64,000 nucleotides of DNA from Brevundimonas sp. SORGH_AS_0993. GTDB lineage: Bacteria; Pseudomonadota; Alphaproteobacteria; Caulobacterales; Caulobacteraceae. The position numbers were made by a program, and so were the translations under genes. This document shows, piece by piece, positions 53,171 through 63,320 of the stretch (the stretch's first letter is position 1; the number at the start of each line of letters is the position of its first letter). Under the pieces are notes generated by a model. The model had not been told where the DNA came from and searched no databases. It saw nothing but the letters and a program-made list of their open reading frames with translations. The stretch is taken from positions 1,059,001 to 1,123,000 of the forward strand of contig NZ_JAUTAH010000001.1 in assembly GCF_030818545.1 (NCBI RefSeq), written 5' to 3'.

Positions 53171-53770
53171 TTAGGACTCCACGGCTTCGGGCGCCGAGGC
53201 GCCGTCGTTGCGGCGGCCCATCAGGTCGGCGACCTTCTTGCCGCGCTTCGAAGCCACCTGACGGGGCGACGACTGGACCTTCAGAGCTTCGAAGGTGGCG
53301 CGGATCATGTTGTAGGGGTTCGACGAGCCGGTCGACTTGCCCACGACGTCCTGGACGCCCAGGGTTTCGAGGACCGCACGCATCGGACCGCCGGCGATGA
53401 CGCCGGTGCCGGGAGGGGCCGCGCGCATCATGATCTTGCCGGCGCCCCAACGGCCATTGCCGTCATGGTGCAGGGTGCGGTTCTCGCGCAGCGGAACGCG
53501 GATCATCGTCTTCTTGGCTTCTTCGGTCGCCTTACGGATGGCTTCCGGCACTTCGCGCGCCTTGCCGTGACCGAAGCCGACGCGGCCCTTGCCGTCGCCG
53601 ACGACCATCAGGGCCGCGAACGAGAAACGACGGCCGCCCTTGACGGTGGCGGCGACGCGGTTGATGTGCACCAGCTTCTCGATGATGTCGCTTTCGGGGG
53701 CGTCGGCCGCCGGAGCGTTGCGGTCACGACGATTGCGATCGCCGCCGCCGCGTTGGGGTTCACGAGCCAT
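53171..53770 (-). CDS. rpsE: 30S ribosomal protein S5
   Basis: 199 residues. [25 protein letters not shown], then [22 protein letters not shown]. An N-terminal basic extension ([25 protein letters not shown]) precedes the S5 core and follows the pattern of other alphaproteobacteria. Helps translational accuracy. Confidence 0.97.
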   Translation of the reverse strand: MAREPQRGGGDRNRRDRNAPAADAPESDIIEKLVHINRVAATVKGGRRFSFAALMVVGDGKGRVGFGHGKAREVPEAIRKATEEAKKTMIRVPLRENRTLHHDGNGRWGAGKIMMRAAPPGTGVIAGGPMRAVLETLGVQDVVGKSTGSSNPYNMIRATFEALKVQSSPRQVASKRGKKVADLMGRRNDGASAPEAVES

Positions 53771-53782
53771 GCTTGCCGTCCC

Positions 53783-54139
53783 TTAGAAGTTCAGGCCGGC
53801 TTCACGCGCGGCTTCCGCCAGCGCCTTCACCCGTCCGTGATAGATGTATTCGCCCCGGTCGAAGACGACGTCCTTGACGCCCTTCTCGATGGCGCGTTCG
53901 GCGATCAGCTTGCCGATGGCCGAGGCTGCGGCGATGTCCGAACCCTTGGCGCCCTTGCCGCCTTCCAGCGACGAGGCGGCAGCGACCGTGACGCCCTTGG
54001 CGTCGTCGATGATCTGCGCCGAGATGTTCTTGTCCGAGCGATAGACCGACAGACGCAGACGACCGTTGGCGACGGCCTTCAGGCGGCGACGGGTGCGCTC
54101 GGCGCGGCGCTTGGCTTGTTGTCGAAGAGAGAGAGCCAT
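53783..54139 (-). CDS. rplR: 50S ribosomal protein L18
   Basis: 118 residues. [23 protein letters not shown] and [26 protein letters not shown] are the 5S-rRNA-binding family hallmarks. Confidence 0.98.
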   Translation of the reverse strand: MALSLRQQAKRRAERTRRRLKAVANGRLRLSVYRSDKNISAQIIDDAKGVTVAAASSLEGGKGAKGSDIAAASAIGKLIAERAIEKGVKDVVFDRGEYIYHGRVKALAEAAREAGLNF

Positions 54140-54142
54140 GAC

Positions 54143-54676
54143 TTACTTCTTCTTGCCTTCCTTGCGACGCACGGTCTCGCCGGCGTAACGGACGCCCTTG
54201 CCCTTGTAGGGCTCCGGCGGACGCAGCTTGCGGATGACGGCGGCGATCTGACCGACGGCCTGCTTGTCCGCGCCCGAGATCTTGATCTCGGTCTGCTTGG
54301 GAACAGCGAAGCTGACGCCGGCCGGCGGGTTGATGTCGACTTCGTGCGAGAAGCCCAACTGCAGCGACAGGGCGTCGCCCTTCATCGCGGCGCGGTAGCC
54401 CACGCCGACCAGTTCCAGCGACTTTTCGAAGCCCGAGGTGACGCCCGTGACCATGTTGTCAACCAGGGTCCGCGACAGGCCCCACATCGCGCGGCCGCGC
54501 GGCGTGTCCTGACGCAGGGCCAGCGACAGTTCGTCGCCTTCCTGCTTGACTTCGATCTCTTCGGCGACGGTCCAGGCGCGTTCGCCCTTGGGACCCTTGA
54601 CCGTGACGTTCTGGCCGTCGAGCGTGACAGTCACGCCCTTCGGCACGGCGATGGTTTTCTTGCCAATACGGGACAT
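54143..54676 (-). CDS. rplF: 50S ribosomal protein L6
   Basis: 177 residues. [14 protein letters not shown] at the start and [23 protein letters not shown] at the end are typical. Three bases from rplR and one from rpsH. Confidence 0.98.
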   Translation of the reverse strand: MSRIGKKTIAVPKGVTVTLDGQNVTVKGPKGERAWTVAEEIEVKQEGDELSLALRQDTPRGRAMWGLSRTLVDNMVTGVTSGFEKSLELVGVGYRAAMKGDALSLQLGFSHEVDINPPAGVSFAVPKQTEIKISGADKQAVGQIAAVIRKLRPPEPYKGKGVRYAGETVRRKEGKKK

Positions 54677-54677
54677 A

Positions 54678-55076
54678 TCAGTAGACCCTGCAGAGGACTT
54701 CGCCGCCGACGTTGGCGTCGCGCGCGGCGGCGTCGGACATGACGCCCTTCGAAGTCGAAAGGATCGAGATGCCGAGGCCGTTCTTGACGGGCTTCAGATC
54801 GCCGATCGCCGAATAGACGCGGCGGCCCGGCTTGGACACGCGCGCGATCTCGGCGATGACGGGCTGACCGTCGAAATACTTCAGCTCGATCTCGAACTGC
54901 GGAAACTCACCCGGGTTCTGAACCAGGCTGTAGCCGCGGATGTAACCTTCGTCCTGCAGCACGTCGAGGACGCGCTGGCGCAGACGGGAGGCCGGGGTCA
55001 GCACCTTGGAACGCTTGCGGGTCGCCGCGTTCTTGATGCGAGCGATCATGTCGCTCAGGGGATCGTTGATCATCAT
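54678..55076 (-). CDS. rpsH: 30S ribosomal protein S8
   Basis: 132 residues. [22 protein letters not shown] and [33 protein letters not shown] are S8 hallmarks. In Escherichia coli S8 represses the spc operon; whether that holds here is unknown. Confidence 0.98.
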   Translation of the reverse strand: MMINDPLSDMIARIKNAATRKRSKVLTPASRLRQRVLDVLQDEGYIRGYSLVQNPGEFPQFEIELKYFDGQPVIAEIARVSKPGRRVYSAIGDLKPVKNGLGISILSTSKGVMSDAAARDANVGGEVLCRVY

Positions 55077-55091
55077 GACTGTATGCTCCCC

Positions 55092-55397
55092 TTACCAGCT
55101 CGACTTGGTCAGGCCGGGGATCTGCCCCAGGTTGCCCAGTTCGCGCAGCGCGATCCGGCTCATCTTGAGCTTGCGATAGAACGCCCGCGGACGGCCCGTG
55201 ACTTCGCAGCGGTTGCGAACGCGGGTCGGCGCGGAGTTGCGCGGCAACTCGGCCAGCTTCAGGCGCGCCTCGAAGCGCTCCTCCAGCGGCAGGTTTTCAT
55301 CGTTGGCGGTCGCCTTCAGGGCGGCCCGCTTCGCGGCATACTTCGCAACCAGGGCCTTGACGGCTTCGTTGCGGTTTACGGCGCTCTTCTTAGCCAT
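55092..55397 (-). CDS. rpsN: 30S ribosomal protein S14 (zinc-free type)
   Basis: 101 residues. The zinc-free form: no CXXC pairs, with [28 protein letters not shown] near the C-terminus. Confidence 0.98.
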   Translation of the reverse strand: MAKKSAVNRNEAVKALVAKYAAKRAALKATANDENLPLEERFEARLKLAELPRNSAPTRVRNRCEVTGRPRAFYRKLKMSRIALRELGNLGQIPGLTKSSW

Positions 55398-55416
55398 TGT
55401 TCTCTTCCCTTCCCGC

Positions 55417-55977
55417 TCAGTTCTTCACGAACGGGAACTTGAACTCGGTGAGGAGAGCCTTGGCTTCCTCATCGGTCTTGGCCGTGGTGCAGACGACAAT
55501 GTCCATGCCCCACATCTGGTCGATCTGGTCGTAGTTGATTTCCGGGAACACGATGTGTTCCTTCAGACCGGTGGCGTAGTTGCCGCGACCGTCGAAGGAC
55601 GTGCCCTTCAGACCGCGGAAATCCTTCACGCGCGGCAGCGCGATCGTGATGAACCGATCCAGGAACTCGTACATCTGGTCGCCGCGCAGCGTGACTTTGC
55701 CGCCGATGACCATGCCTTCGCGCAGCTTGAAGCCGGCGATGGAGTTACGGGCCTTGGTCGGCACGGCCTTTTGGCCGGCGATGGCCGTCAGATCCTTGAG
55801 GGCCGCATTGACCTTCTTGGAATCCGCGACAGCTTCGCCGACGCCCATGTTCAGGACGATCTTGTCCAGCTTGGGCACCTGCATCTCGTTCGTATAGCCG
55901 AACTTAGACTTCATCTCCGCACGGATGCGGTTCTGATAGTCCGTCTTCAGGCGGGGGGTGTATTTCTCGGTCGCCAT
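55417..55977 (-). CDS. rplE: 50S ribosomal protein L5
   Basis: 186 residues. [40 protein letters not shown] and [20 protein letters not shown]. Binds 5S rRNA. Its ATG adjoins the rplX stop with a one-base overlap. Confidence 0.98.
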   Translation of the reverse strand: MATEKYTPRLKTDYQNRIRAEMKSKFGYTNEMQVPKLDKIVLNMGVGEAVADSKKVNAALKDLTAIAGQKAVPTKARNSIAGFKLREGMVIGGKVTLRGDQMYEFLDRFITIALPRVKDFRGLKGTSFDGRGNYATGLKEHIVFPEINYDQIDQMWGMDIVVCTTAKTDEEAKALLTEFKFPFVKN

Positions 55978-56285
55978 CAGATGACGTCTCCCGTCGTCTT
56001 GGCGAAGCGGACCTTCTTGTCCCCTTCGATCTTGAAGCCGACGCGGCTCGCCTTGCCGTTGGCGTCGGCGATGGCGACGTTCGACAGGTGAAGCGAGGCT
56101 TCCTTGTTCTTGATGCCGCCTTGCGGATCAGCCTGGCTCGGGCGCGTGTGGCGCTGAACCATGTTGACGCCTTCGACGACGACGCGGTTTTCGGAAGGCA
56201 GGACCTTCAGCACGGCGCCCGTGCGGCCCTTGTCCTTGCCGGTGAGGACGACGACGCGGTCGCCCTTCTTGATCTTGGCGGCCAT
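55977..56285 (-). CDS. rplX: 50S ribosomal protein L24
   Basis: 102 residues with the KOW motif [23 protein letters not shown]. One-base gap to rplN. Confidence 0.98.
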   Translation of the reverse strand: MAAKIKKGDRVVVLTGKDKGRTGAVLKVLPSENRVVVEGVNMVQRHTRPSQADPQGGIKNKEASLHLSNVAIADANGKASRVGFKIEGDKKVRFAKTTGDVI

Positions 56286-56286
56286 G

Positions 56287-56655
56287 TTACAGGACCTCCG
56301 GAGCCAGCGAGATGATCTTCATGTGGTTCTTGGCGCGCAGCTCGCGCGGAACCGGGCCGAAGATGCGGGTGCCGACCGGCTCGTTCGCCTTGTTGACGAT
56401 GACGGCGGCCGACTTGTCGAAGCGGATGACCGAGCCATCCTTGCGTTGGATGTCCTTGGCGGTGCGCACGACGATGGCGCGCACGACGTCGCCCTTCTTC
56501 ACGCGGCCACGCGGGATGGCTTCCTTCACGGAGGCAACGATGGTGTCGCCGATCGAGGCGTAGCGGCGCTTGGAGCCGCCCAACACCTTGATGCACATGA
56601 CCCGGCGGGCGCCCGAATTATCGGCCACATCCAGGTTAGTTTGCATCTGGATCAT
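56287..56655 (-). CDS. rplN: 50S ribosomal protein L14
   Basis: 122 residues. [33 protein letters not shown] in pieces and [28 protein letters not shown]. First gene of the spc-type section. Confidence 0.98.
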   Translation of the reverse strand: MIQMQTNLDVADNSGARRVMCIKVLGGSKRRYASIGDTIVASVKEAIPRGRVKKGDVVRAIVVRTAKDIQRKDGSVIRFDKSAAVIVNKANEPVGTRIFGPVPRELRAKNHMKIISLAPEVL

Positions 56656-56673
56656 AAGATCAGATCCTTCTGA

Positions 56674-56916
56674 TTACGAGGCCGAGGCCGGGGAGAGGAC
56701 TTCCCAGCGCTTCAGCTTGGACTTCGGGGCGCACTCGACGATGCGAGCGATGTCGCCGACCTTGAGCGCGTTGGCTTCGTCGTGCGCGTGATACTTCTTC
56801 GAAAGACGCACGGTCTTCTTCAGAACGGGGTGCAGCAGGGTGCGCTCCACCTTCACGACGACGGTCTTGTCGCCCTTGTCGGACACGACCACGCCTTCGA
56901 GAATTCGCTTGGGCAT
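56674..56916 (-). CDS. rpsQ: 30S ribosomal protein S17
   Basis: 80 residues from ATG 56916 ([21 protein letters not shown]). Frame is open further upstream over rpmC but with no S17 similarity. [22 protein letters not shown] is typical. Confidence 0.97.
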   Translation of the reverse strand: MPKRILEGVVVSDKGDKTVVVKVERTLLHPVLKKTVRLSKKYHAHDEANALKVGDIARIVECAPKSKLKRWEVLSPASAS

Positions 56917-56926
56917 ATTCGTTTCC

Positions 56927-57124
56927 TTACGAGGCCGCACGCTTCTCGCGCAGAAGCGTCGAGATGCGGGCGATGTCTTTGCGCACTTCACCCACGCGGT
57001 GGGTCTTTTCCATCTGGCCGGTGGCCGCCTGGAAGCGCAGGTTGAACTGTTCCTTCTTGAGCTTCAGCAGCTCGTCGGCCAGTTGGTCGGTCGTCTGAGA
57101 CCGCAGATCGGCGATCTTGGTCAT
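56927..57124 (-). CDS. rpmC: 50S ribosomal protein L29
   Basis: 65 residues. [36 protein letters not shown] in pieces. Near the exit tunnel; its ATG overlaps the rplP stop by one base. Confidence 0.98.
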   Translation of the reverse strand: MTKIADLRSQTTDQLADELLKLKKEQFNLRFQAATGQMEKTHRVGEVRKDIARISTLLREKRAAS

Positions 57125-57564
57125 TACGCGGCTTCCTCAACGTGAGCGATGCCGGCGTCGATGCGGGTCACGACCTTGGTGCGGACCGGCAGCTTGGCGG
57201 CGCCGAGACGGAGCGCTTCGCGGGCGATGTCGTCCGGAACGCCGTCGATTTCAAACAGGATGCGGCCGGGGTGGCAGCGGGCGGCCCAATGGTCCACCGC
57301 GCCCTTGCCTTTACCCATCCGGACTTCGGCCGGCTTGCCCGTGACGGGCAGGTCGGGGAAGACGCGGATCCAGACGCGGCCCTGGCGCTTCATCTGGCGG
57401 GTGATCGCGCGGCGGGCCGCTTCGATCTGACGCGCCGTGATGCGCTCGGGTTCCAGCGTCTTCAGGCCATACGACCCGAAGTTCAGCGAAAAGCCGCCCT
57501 TGGCCGAGCCGTGGATGCGGCCCTTGAAGGCCTTGCGGTACTTGGTCTTCTTCGGTTGCAACAT
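57124..57564 (-). CDS. rplP: 50S ribosomal protein L16
   Basis: 146 residues. [45 protein letters not shown] and [22 protein letters not shown]. Contains the conserved Arg in RMGKGKG, the site hydroxylated by YcfD-type oxygenases in some bacteria. Confidence 0.98.
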   Translation of the reverse strand: MLQPKKTKYRKAFKGRIHGSAKGGFSLNFGSYGLKTLEPERITARQIEAARRAITRQMKRQGRVWIRVFPDLPVTGKPAEVRMGKGKGAVDHWAARCHPGRILFEIDGVPDDIAREALRLGAAKLPVRTKVVTRIDAGIAHVEEAA

Positions 57565-57567
57565 GAC

Positions 57568-58322
<755 letters not shown>

Positions 58323-58323
<1 letters not shown>

Positions 58324-58703
58324 CAGGCGGCCTCGCCGGCTTCGCGGACCACGATGGTGATCTCGCTGAACGGTTTCAGGATGCGCGACGAGCGACCACG
58401 AGCGCGGCTCGCGAAACGCTTCATCACCAGGTTCTTGCCCACGAAGGCCTCGGCGACGACCAGATTGTCGATGTCGAGGTTGTGGTTGTTCTCGGCGTTG
58501 GAGATCGCCGAATACAGGACCTTGCGGACGTCGCCGGCGATGCGCTTACGGCTGAATTCCAGCTCGTTCAGCGCCTTCTGAACCGGCATGCCGCGGATCG
58601 AGGCGGCCACCAGGTTCAGCTTCTGCGGGCTGATCCGCACGTTCACCAGCTTGGCGCGAGCTTCGGTCTGACCGACGCGGCGCGTGTTCTTGGTCTGGGC
58701 CAT
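58323..58703 (-). CDS. rplV: 50S ribosomal protein L22
   Basis: 126 residues. [27 protein letters not shown] and [26 protein letters not shown]. The beta-hairpin that lines the exit tunnel shows no obvious macrolide-resistance change. Confidence 0.98.
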
Positions 58704-58706
58704 CGG

Positions 58707-58985
58707 TTACTTCCTCTTGGCCTTCTTGTCCGCCGCGTGGCCGGGGAAGTTCCGGGTCGGGGCGAACTCGCCGAGCTTCATGCCGACCATCTCTTCCGAG
58801 ACCGACACGGGCACATGCTTCTGGCCGTTATGCACGCCGAACGTCAGACCGACGAACTGCGGCAGGATGGTGGAGCGGCGCGACCAGGTCTTGATCACGT
58901 CCTTGCGGCCCGACGATTGAACGGCGTCGGCCTTCTTGAGCAGATACCCGTCGACAAACGGGCCTTTCCAGGAGGAGCGGGCCAT
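58707..58985 (-). CDS. rpsS: 30S ribosomal protein S19
   Basis: 92 residues. [20 protein letters not shown], then [26 protein letters not shown] and [14 protein letters not shown]. Normal length. Confidence 0.98.
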   Translation of the reverse strand: MARSSWKGPFVDGYLLKKADAVQSSGRKDVIKTWSRRSTILPQFVGLTFGVHNGQKHVPVSVSEEMVGMKLGEFAPTRNFPGHAADKKAKRK

Positions 58986-58987
58986 TC

Positions 58988-59824
58988 TTAGCGAGCCTTC
59001 TTAACGTGGCGGGTACGGATGATGAACTTGTCCGTAGCCTTGTTCTTGCGGGTACGGGTGCCCTTGGTGTCCTTGCCCCACGGCGTGACGGGGGTGCGAC
59101 CACCAGAGGTCCGGCCTTCACCACCACCGTGCGGGTGGTCGATCGGGTTCATGGCGACGCCGCGGACGTGCGGACGCCAGCCCATGTGACGCTTGCGACC
59201 GGCCTTGCCCAGGTTCTGGTTCATGTGGTCGGGGTTCGAAACCGCGCCCACCGTGGCGATGCAGCCGTCCAGGACCATGCGCAGCTCGCCCGAGCCGAGA
59301 CGGATCTGGGCGTAGCCCTGATCGCGGCCGACCAGCTGGGCGTAGGCGCCGGCCGAACGGGCCAGCTGGGCGCCCTTGCCGGGCTTCATCTCGATGTTGT
59401 GGATGATCGTACCCACCGGCATCGAACGCAGCGGCATGGCGTTGCCCGGCTTCACGTCGGTCTTTTCGCCCGCGATGATCGTGTCGCCCGCCTTAAGGCG
59501 TTGCGGCGCGATGATGTAGGTCTTCTCGCCGTCGGCATATGTCACCAGGGCGATGAAGGCCGTGCGGTTCGGATCGTATTCCAGACGCTCGACCGTGCCG
59601 ACCACGTCCCACTTGCGACGCTTGAAGTCGATCTTGCGGTACAGGGTCTTGGCGCCGCCGCCACGGAAGCGGACCGCGATGCGACCGCCCTGCCCGCGTC
59701 CGCCCGACTTGGTCAGGCCCTCGGTCAGCGACTTTTCCGGACGGCCCTTGTGAAGTTCCGAACGGTCGACCAGCACGAGGGCGCGACGGCCCGGCGAAGT
59801 CGGATTGTAGGTTTTCAAGGCCAT
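58988..59824 (-). CDS. rplB: 50S ribosomal protein L2
   Basis: 278 residues. [21 protein letters not shown], and the peptidyl-transferase-associated [14 protein letters not shown] with the conserved His. KKAR C-terminus typical. Confidence 0.98.
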   Translation of the reverse strand: MALKTYNPTSPGRRALVLVDRSELHKGRPEKSLTEGLTKSGGRGQGGRIAVRFRGGGAKTLYRKIDFKRRKWDVVGTVERLEYDPNRTAFIALVTYADGEKTYIIAPQRLKAGDTIIAGEKTDVKPGNAMPLRSMPVGTIIHNIEMKPGKGAQLARSAGAYAQLVGRDQGYAQIRLGSGELRMVLDGCIATVGAVSNPDHMNQNLGKAGRKRHMGWRPHVRGVAMNPIDHPHGGGEGRTSGGRTPVTPWGKDTKGTRTRKNKATDKFIIRTRHVKKAR

Positions 59825-59828
59825 CTGA

Positions 59829-60131
59829 TCAGAGCCCCGTGGTGACGTCGATCGACTGGCCGTCAGCCAGGGTCACGATCGCTTTTTTGATATCGACGCG
59901 ACGACCGAGGATGCCCCGGAAGCGCTTGGTCTTGCCCTTTTGGACCAGGGTATTGACCTTGACGACGTTGACTTTGAACAAGCTTTCGACCGCTGCTGCG
60001 ATCTCGTCCTTGGACGCCGTGTCGGCGACGCGGAAGACGACCTTGTTCTGCTCGGACAGGATCGTGGCCTTTTCGGTGATCACCGGGGCCAGGATGGTGT
60101 CGTAGTGCTTGGCGGTAGGTTGAGCGGCCAT
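59829..60131 (-). CDS. rplW: 50S ribosomal protein L23
   Basis: 100 residues. [27 protein letters not shown] and [28 protein letters not shown]. Docking site for trigger factor and SRP at the exit tunnel. Confidence 0.98.
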   Translation of the reverse strand: MAAQPTAKHYDTILAPVITEKATILSEQNKVVFRVADTASKDEIAAAVESLFKVNVVKVNTLVQKGKTKRFRGILGRRVDIKKAIVTLADGQSIDVTTGL

Positions 60132-60769
60132 TACGCGGCTTCCTTGTCGCTGAAGCGGGCTTCGATCGCCTCGACGGCGGCCTTGGTCAGCACCAGCTTT
60201 TCGGCCCGCAGGATGTCATAGACGTTCAGGCCGGCGTTCGGCAGCACGTCGATGTGCGGGATGTTGCGGGCGGCCAGGCCGAAGTTGGCGTCGACTTCCG
60301 GACCCGCGATGATCAGGGCCTTGGTCCAGCCCAGCTTGCCGAAGGTCTCGCGCAGGGCGGCCGTCTTGGCTTCCTTGACCGAGACGCTGTCGACCAGGAT
60401 CAGGTCGCCGGACTTGGCCTTGGAGGACAGGGCGTGCTTCAGAGCCAGGGCGCGGATCTTCTTCGGCAGCGAGAAGCCGTGGTCGCGGACGACCGGACCG
60501 AACGCGCGCGAGCCGCCGACGAACTGCGGCGCACGGCGCGAACCGTGACGAGCGCCGCCGGTGCCCTTCTGCTTGTACATCTTCTTGCCCGTGCGAGAGT
60601 TCTCGTTACGGGTTTGAACCTTGTGCGTGCCGGCGCGGCGCTTGGCCAGTTGCCAGTTGACGGTGCGGGCCAGGATGTCGCCGCGGATGTCGGAGATGCC
60701 GAAGACGGCGTCCGACAGGTCCAGGTCGCCAGCGGCCTTGCCGTCGAGTTGGATGACAGAGAGTTTCAT
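60131..60769 (-). CDS. rplD: 50S ribosomal protein L4
   Basis: 212 residues. [32 protein letters not shown] in pieces gives the extended loop; C-terminal [26 protein letters not shown]. In Escherichia coli L4 autoregulates the S10 operon; no equivalent leader target is proven here. Confidence 0.98.
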   Translation of the reverse strand: MKLSVIQLDGKAAGDLDLSDAVFGISDIRGDILARTVNWQLAKRRAGTHKVQTRNENSRTGKKMYKQKGTGGARHGSRRAPQFVGGSRAFGPVVRDHGFSLPKKIRALALKHALSSKAKSGDLILVDSVSVKEAKTAALRETFGKLGWTKALIIAGPEVDANFGLAARNIPHIDVLPNAGLNVYDILRAEKLVLTKAAVEAIEARFSDKEAA

Positions 60770-61530
60770 TACGCTTCACCGCCTTCGGTCGCTTCGGCCG
60801 GGGCTTCTTCAGCCGGGGTCGAGGCGGGTTGAGCGGCAGCCCCAGAGGATGTGGCGGCCGACTTGACGGCGCCCGGGAACGGGGCCTCGGCCGGACGGGC
60901 CTTCTTGATGGCGTCACGAACCTTGACGTAGCCGCCGTCGTGACCCGGGACAGCGCCCTTGATCAGGATCAGGCCGCGCTCGGCGTCCACGCGCACGACG
61001 GTCAGGTTCTGGGTGGTGACGGTCTCGGCGCCGTAGTGGCCGGCCATCTTCTTGCCGGGGAAGGTGCGGCCCGGATCCTGACGGTTGCCCGTCGAACCGT
61101 GCGAACGGTGCGAGATCGACACGCCGTGCGTGGCGCGCAGACCGCCGAAGTTCCAGCGCTTCATGGCGCCGGCGAAACCCTTACCGATGGTCTCGCCCTG
61201 GATGTCGACCTTCTGACCCACGACGAAGTGTTCGGCCGACAGCTCGGCGCCCACGTCCAGCAGACCGTCCGCATCGACGCGGAACTCGGTGACATAGGCT
61301 TTCGGCTCGACTTCCGCCTTGGCGAAGGTCTCGCGTTGAGCCTTGTTGGTGTTCTTAGCCTTCTTCGCGCCAGCGCCCAGCTGAAGAGCGACGTAGCCGT
61401 CGCGCTCCTGGGTACGTTGGCCGACGACTTGGCAGCCGTCGAGCTGCAGCACAGTGACCGGAACGTGCGCGCCGTCATCGGCGAACACGCGGGTCATGCC
61501 CAGCTTCTTGGCGATCACGCCCGTGCGCAT
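60769..61530 (-). CDS. rplC: 50S ribosomal protein L3 with Ala/Glu tail
   Basis: 253 residues. [52 protein letters not shown] in pieces. The last 40 residues ([29 protein letters not shown] region) form an Ala/Glu/Pro extension not found in the usual 209-residue protein. Confidence 0.98.
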   Translation of the reverse strand: MRTGVIAKKLGMTRVFADDGAHVPVTVLQLDGCQVVGQRTQERDGYVALQLGAGAKKAKNTNKAQRETFAKAEVEPKAYVTEFRVDADGLLDVGAELSAEHFVVGQKVDIQGETIGKGFAGAMKRWNFGGLRATHGVSISHRSHGSTGNRQDPGRTFPGKKMAGHYGAETVTTQNLTVVRVDAERGLILIKGAVPGHDGGYVKVRDAIKKARPAEAPFPGAVKSAATSSGAAAQPASTPAEEAPAEATEGGEA

Positions 61531-61551
61531 CGGATCCCGCCTCTTTCTACT

Positions 61552-61857
61552 TTAAATCTTGATCTCGACGTCCACGCCGGCGGACAGGTCGAGCTTCATG
61601 AGCGCGTCCACGGTCTGCGGGGTGGGGTCGACGATGTCGAGCACGCGTTTGTGCGTGCGGATTTCAAACTGCTCACGCGACTTCTTATCGACGTGCGGCG
61701 AGCGGTTCACGGTGAACTTCTCGATCAGGGTCGGCAGCGGAATCGGACCGCGAACGGTCGCGCCGGTGCGCTTGGCGGTATTAACGATCTCGCGCGTCGA
61801 GAAATCGAGGACGCGGTGATCAAAGGCCTTGAGCCTGATGCGGATGCTTTGATCCAT
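61552..61857 (-). CDS. rpsJ: 30S ribosomal protein S10
   Basis: 101 residues from ATG 61857 ([18 protein letters not shown]). [20 protein letters not shown] and [24 protein letters not shown] are diagnostic. First gene of the cluster; GGAAG lies about 11 bases upstream of the start. Also the transcription factor NusE. Confidence 0.98.
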   Translation of the reverse strand: MDQSIRIRLKAFDHRVLDFSTREIVNTAKRTGATVRGPIPLPTLIEKFTVNRSPHVDKKSREQFEIRTHKRVLDIVDPTPQTVDALMKLDLSAGVDVEIKI

Positions 61858-62383
61858 ATCGGTGCTTACTTCCAATGCGGTCGGAGGACCGCGTCCCTGT
61901 GAACCATTTCAAAGACCGAAGGCCTTCGGGCACGAGGCCCTCAGGAAACGCAAATCCGCAAAAACGATCGGCCCACGCAGTCGCCCGCGAAGGCCGTTGA
62001 AGTCCCAAGAAGCTGCAAAGAACAGTGACTTAGGTCGTTCTTGCGAACCGCGTCTGCACCGAAGTGCACAGCCGGTCCAACAAGAGTGGCGGCTTATGCC
62101 TGCCGATTCCGATTTCGTCAAGCGGCGAAACCGGGCCGTGGGAATTTCCCTCTCCGACCGTCACGCCCCTTCCGCCGCGCCAATTTCTGTCTCCGCCTTA
62201 CCCCCTCGCCGTACGCCCCCGGTACCGGCGACACATTCCCGCCACAAGGCGTGGCCGATGCGCCACATGACGTTTGCAAGACACTTAGGTAACGACGGTT
62301 TAATGCTCAGGCTCGCCGCAATGGGCTAGCAGCCCACCTCCCCGGACCCCCATCGGGGAACAGACTGCTAAGGAAAAAACAAA
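61858..62383. other. S10-operon leader and divergent OMP upstream region
   Basis: 526 bases without a supported gene. On the minus strand it holds a candidate promoter (62093-62121) and a leader of about 230 nt with stems at 61877-61892 (GCGGTC-GGAG-GACCGC) and 61916-61929 (CCGAAGGCCTTCGG, perfect palindrome). On the plus strand the last 120 bases before the OMP gene are AT-richer and include small GGGCT/AGCCC and CCCC/GGGG stems. The str genes (tuf, fusA) expected upstream of rpsJ in many bacteria are absent. Confidence 0.6.
62093..62121 (-). promoter_or_regulatory. Candidate sigma-70-type promoter of the S10 operon
   Basis: On the minus strand TTGACG (62121-62116) and CATAAG (62098-62093) are separated by 17 bases. 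Good -35 match and fair -10. Transcription would begin near 62086, giving a leader of about 230 nt before rpsJ. Confidence 0.5.
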
Positions 62384-63130
62384 ATGAAGACGATCCTTCT
62401 CTCCACGGCCGCCGCCGTCACCCTGATCGCCGCCCCGGCCTTCGCTCAGGACGCCATAGGTTCGGTCGGCGTGACTTACGCCAACCCCTCGGTCGATGTC
62501 GTCGGCTCCAAAGCCGACGCCGACGTCTGGACCGTCGACGGTTCGGTCGCCCTGCCGGTCCAGGACTGGACCGTGACCTTGAACGGAGCCGTCGACCATA
62601 TGAAGGCTTTCGGTGAAGACGACACCTCGGGCGTCGTCGCCGCGCACGGCACCAAGATGTGGGCGCCGGACGTCCGCGCCGGCGGTTTCGTGGCCGCTAA
62701 CGGCATCGGCACGGGCGACACGGTCTGGACCGTCGGCGCCGAAGCCCAGAAGTACTTGGCCAACGCGACGCTGACCGGCCTGGTCGCCTGGACGGACGCC
62801 GACGCTGGCGACATCTGGACCGTCGGCGGCGACGCCGCCTTCTACGTCATGCCGAACCTGCGCCTGAACGCGGGCGTCGCCTATAACGATATCGACGGGA
62901 ACACCGGCAGCGTCGACGCCTGGACGTATGGCGTGGGCGCCGAGTACGAGTTCGAGAACACCCCGTTCTCGCTGGGCGCCTCCTACACCCGCGCCGATCT
63001 GGACGCGGCCGACATCGACACCTGGTCGGTCGGTCTGCGCTACTCGTTCGGCGGCGGCCTGCAGGCCCGTGACCGCGCCGGCGCCAACCTGGGCGTTTCG
63101 GCCATCACCAGCGTCCTGGGCGTCCGCTAG
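62384..63130 (+). CDS. Predicted outer-membrane beta-barrel protein/porin-like
   Basis: 248 residues. Signal peptide 1-22 (MKTILLSTAAAVTLIAAPAFAQ) and alternating hydrophobic strands with acidic loops (SVGVTYANPSVDVVG, WTVDGSVALPVQDWTVTLNG, FYVMPNLRLNAGVAYNDID, FSLGASYTRADLDAADIDTWSVGLRYSFGG). Aromatic residues bracket the strands. About ten strands fit the length. Resembles the small porin-like proteins of Caulobacterales; no pore specificity. Not a classical OmpA as the OmpA-like C-terminal domain is lacking. AAGGA precedes ATG 62384. Confidence 0.78.
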   Translation: MKTILLSTAAAVTLIAAPAFAQDAIGSVGVTYANPSVDVVGSKADADVWTVDGSVALPVQDWTVTLNGAVDHMKAFGEDDTSGVVAAHGTKMWAPDVRAGGFVAANGIGTGDTVWTVGAEAQKYLANATLTGLVAWTDADAGDIWTVGGDAAFYVMPNLRLNAGVAYNDIDGNTGSVDAWTYGVGAEYEFENTPFSLGASYTRADLDAADIDTWSVGLRYSFGGGLQARDRAGANLGVSAITSVLGVR

Positions 63131-63214
63131 GGCCTGATCGCTTCGGCCGACATGGCCTAGTGGTTCCGCCTCAACGGATCACGCCCCAGGCAGCCCGAGC
63201 GATCCGATACGAAG

Positions 63215-63246
63215 AGCCCCGGCGGAGCGATCCGCCGGGGCTTTTT
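63215..63246 (+). terminator. Rho-independent terminator of the outer-membrane protein gene
   Basis: A perfect 12-base stem AGCCCCGGCGGA (63215-63226)/TCCGCCGGGGCT (63231-63242), 4-base loop GCGA and a TTTTT run ending at 63246. It lies 84 bases downstream of the stop. Confidence 0.93.
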
Positions 63247-63262
63247 GATGGGGCTGACAGGA

Positions 63263-63296
63263 AAAGGCCCCCGGGGTTCCACGACCGGGGGCCTTT
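63263..63296. terminator. Terminator for the convergent GIN-domain gene (bidirectional)
   Basis: AAAGGCCCCCGG (63263-63274) pairs perfectly with CCGGGGGCCTTT (63285-63296). On the minus strand the stem ends in CCTTTTCC. It lies 25 bases beyond the stop of the minus-strand gene at 63321. Confidence 0.85.
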
Positions 63297-63320
63297 CCTC
63301 GTCGGGACGGGTCCACGGCC

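Noticed and set aside
61862-62329. A 155-codon plus-strand frame in the rpsJ/OMP gap
   Set aside because: No motif; overlaps the S10 leader and the predicted promoter.
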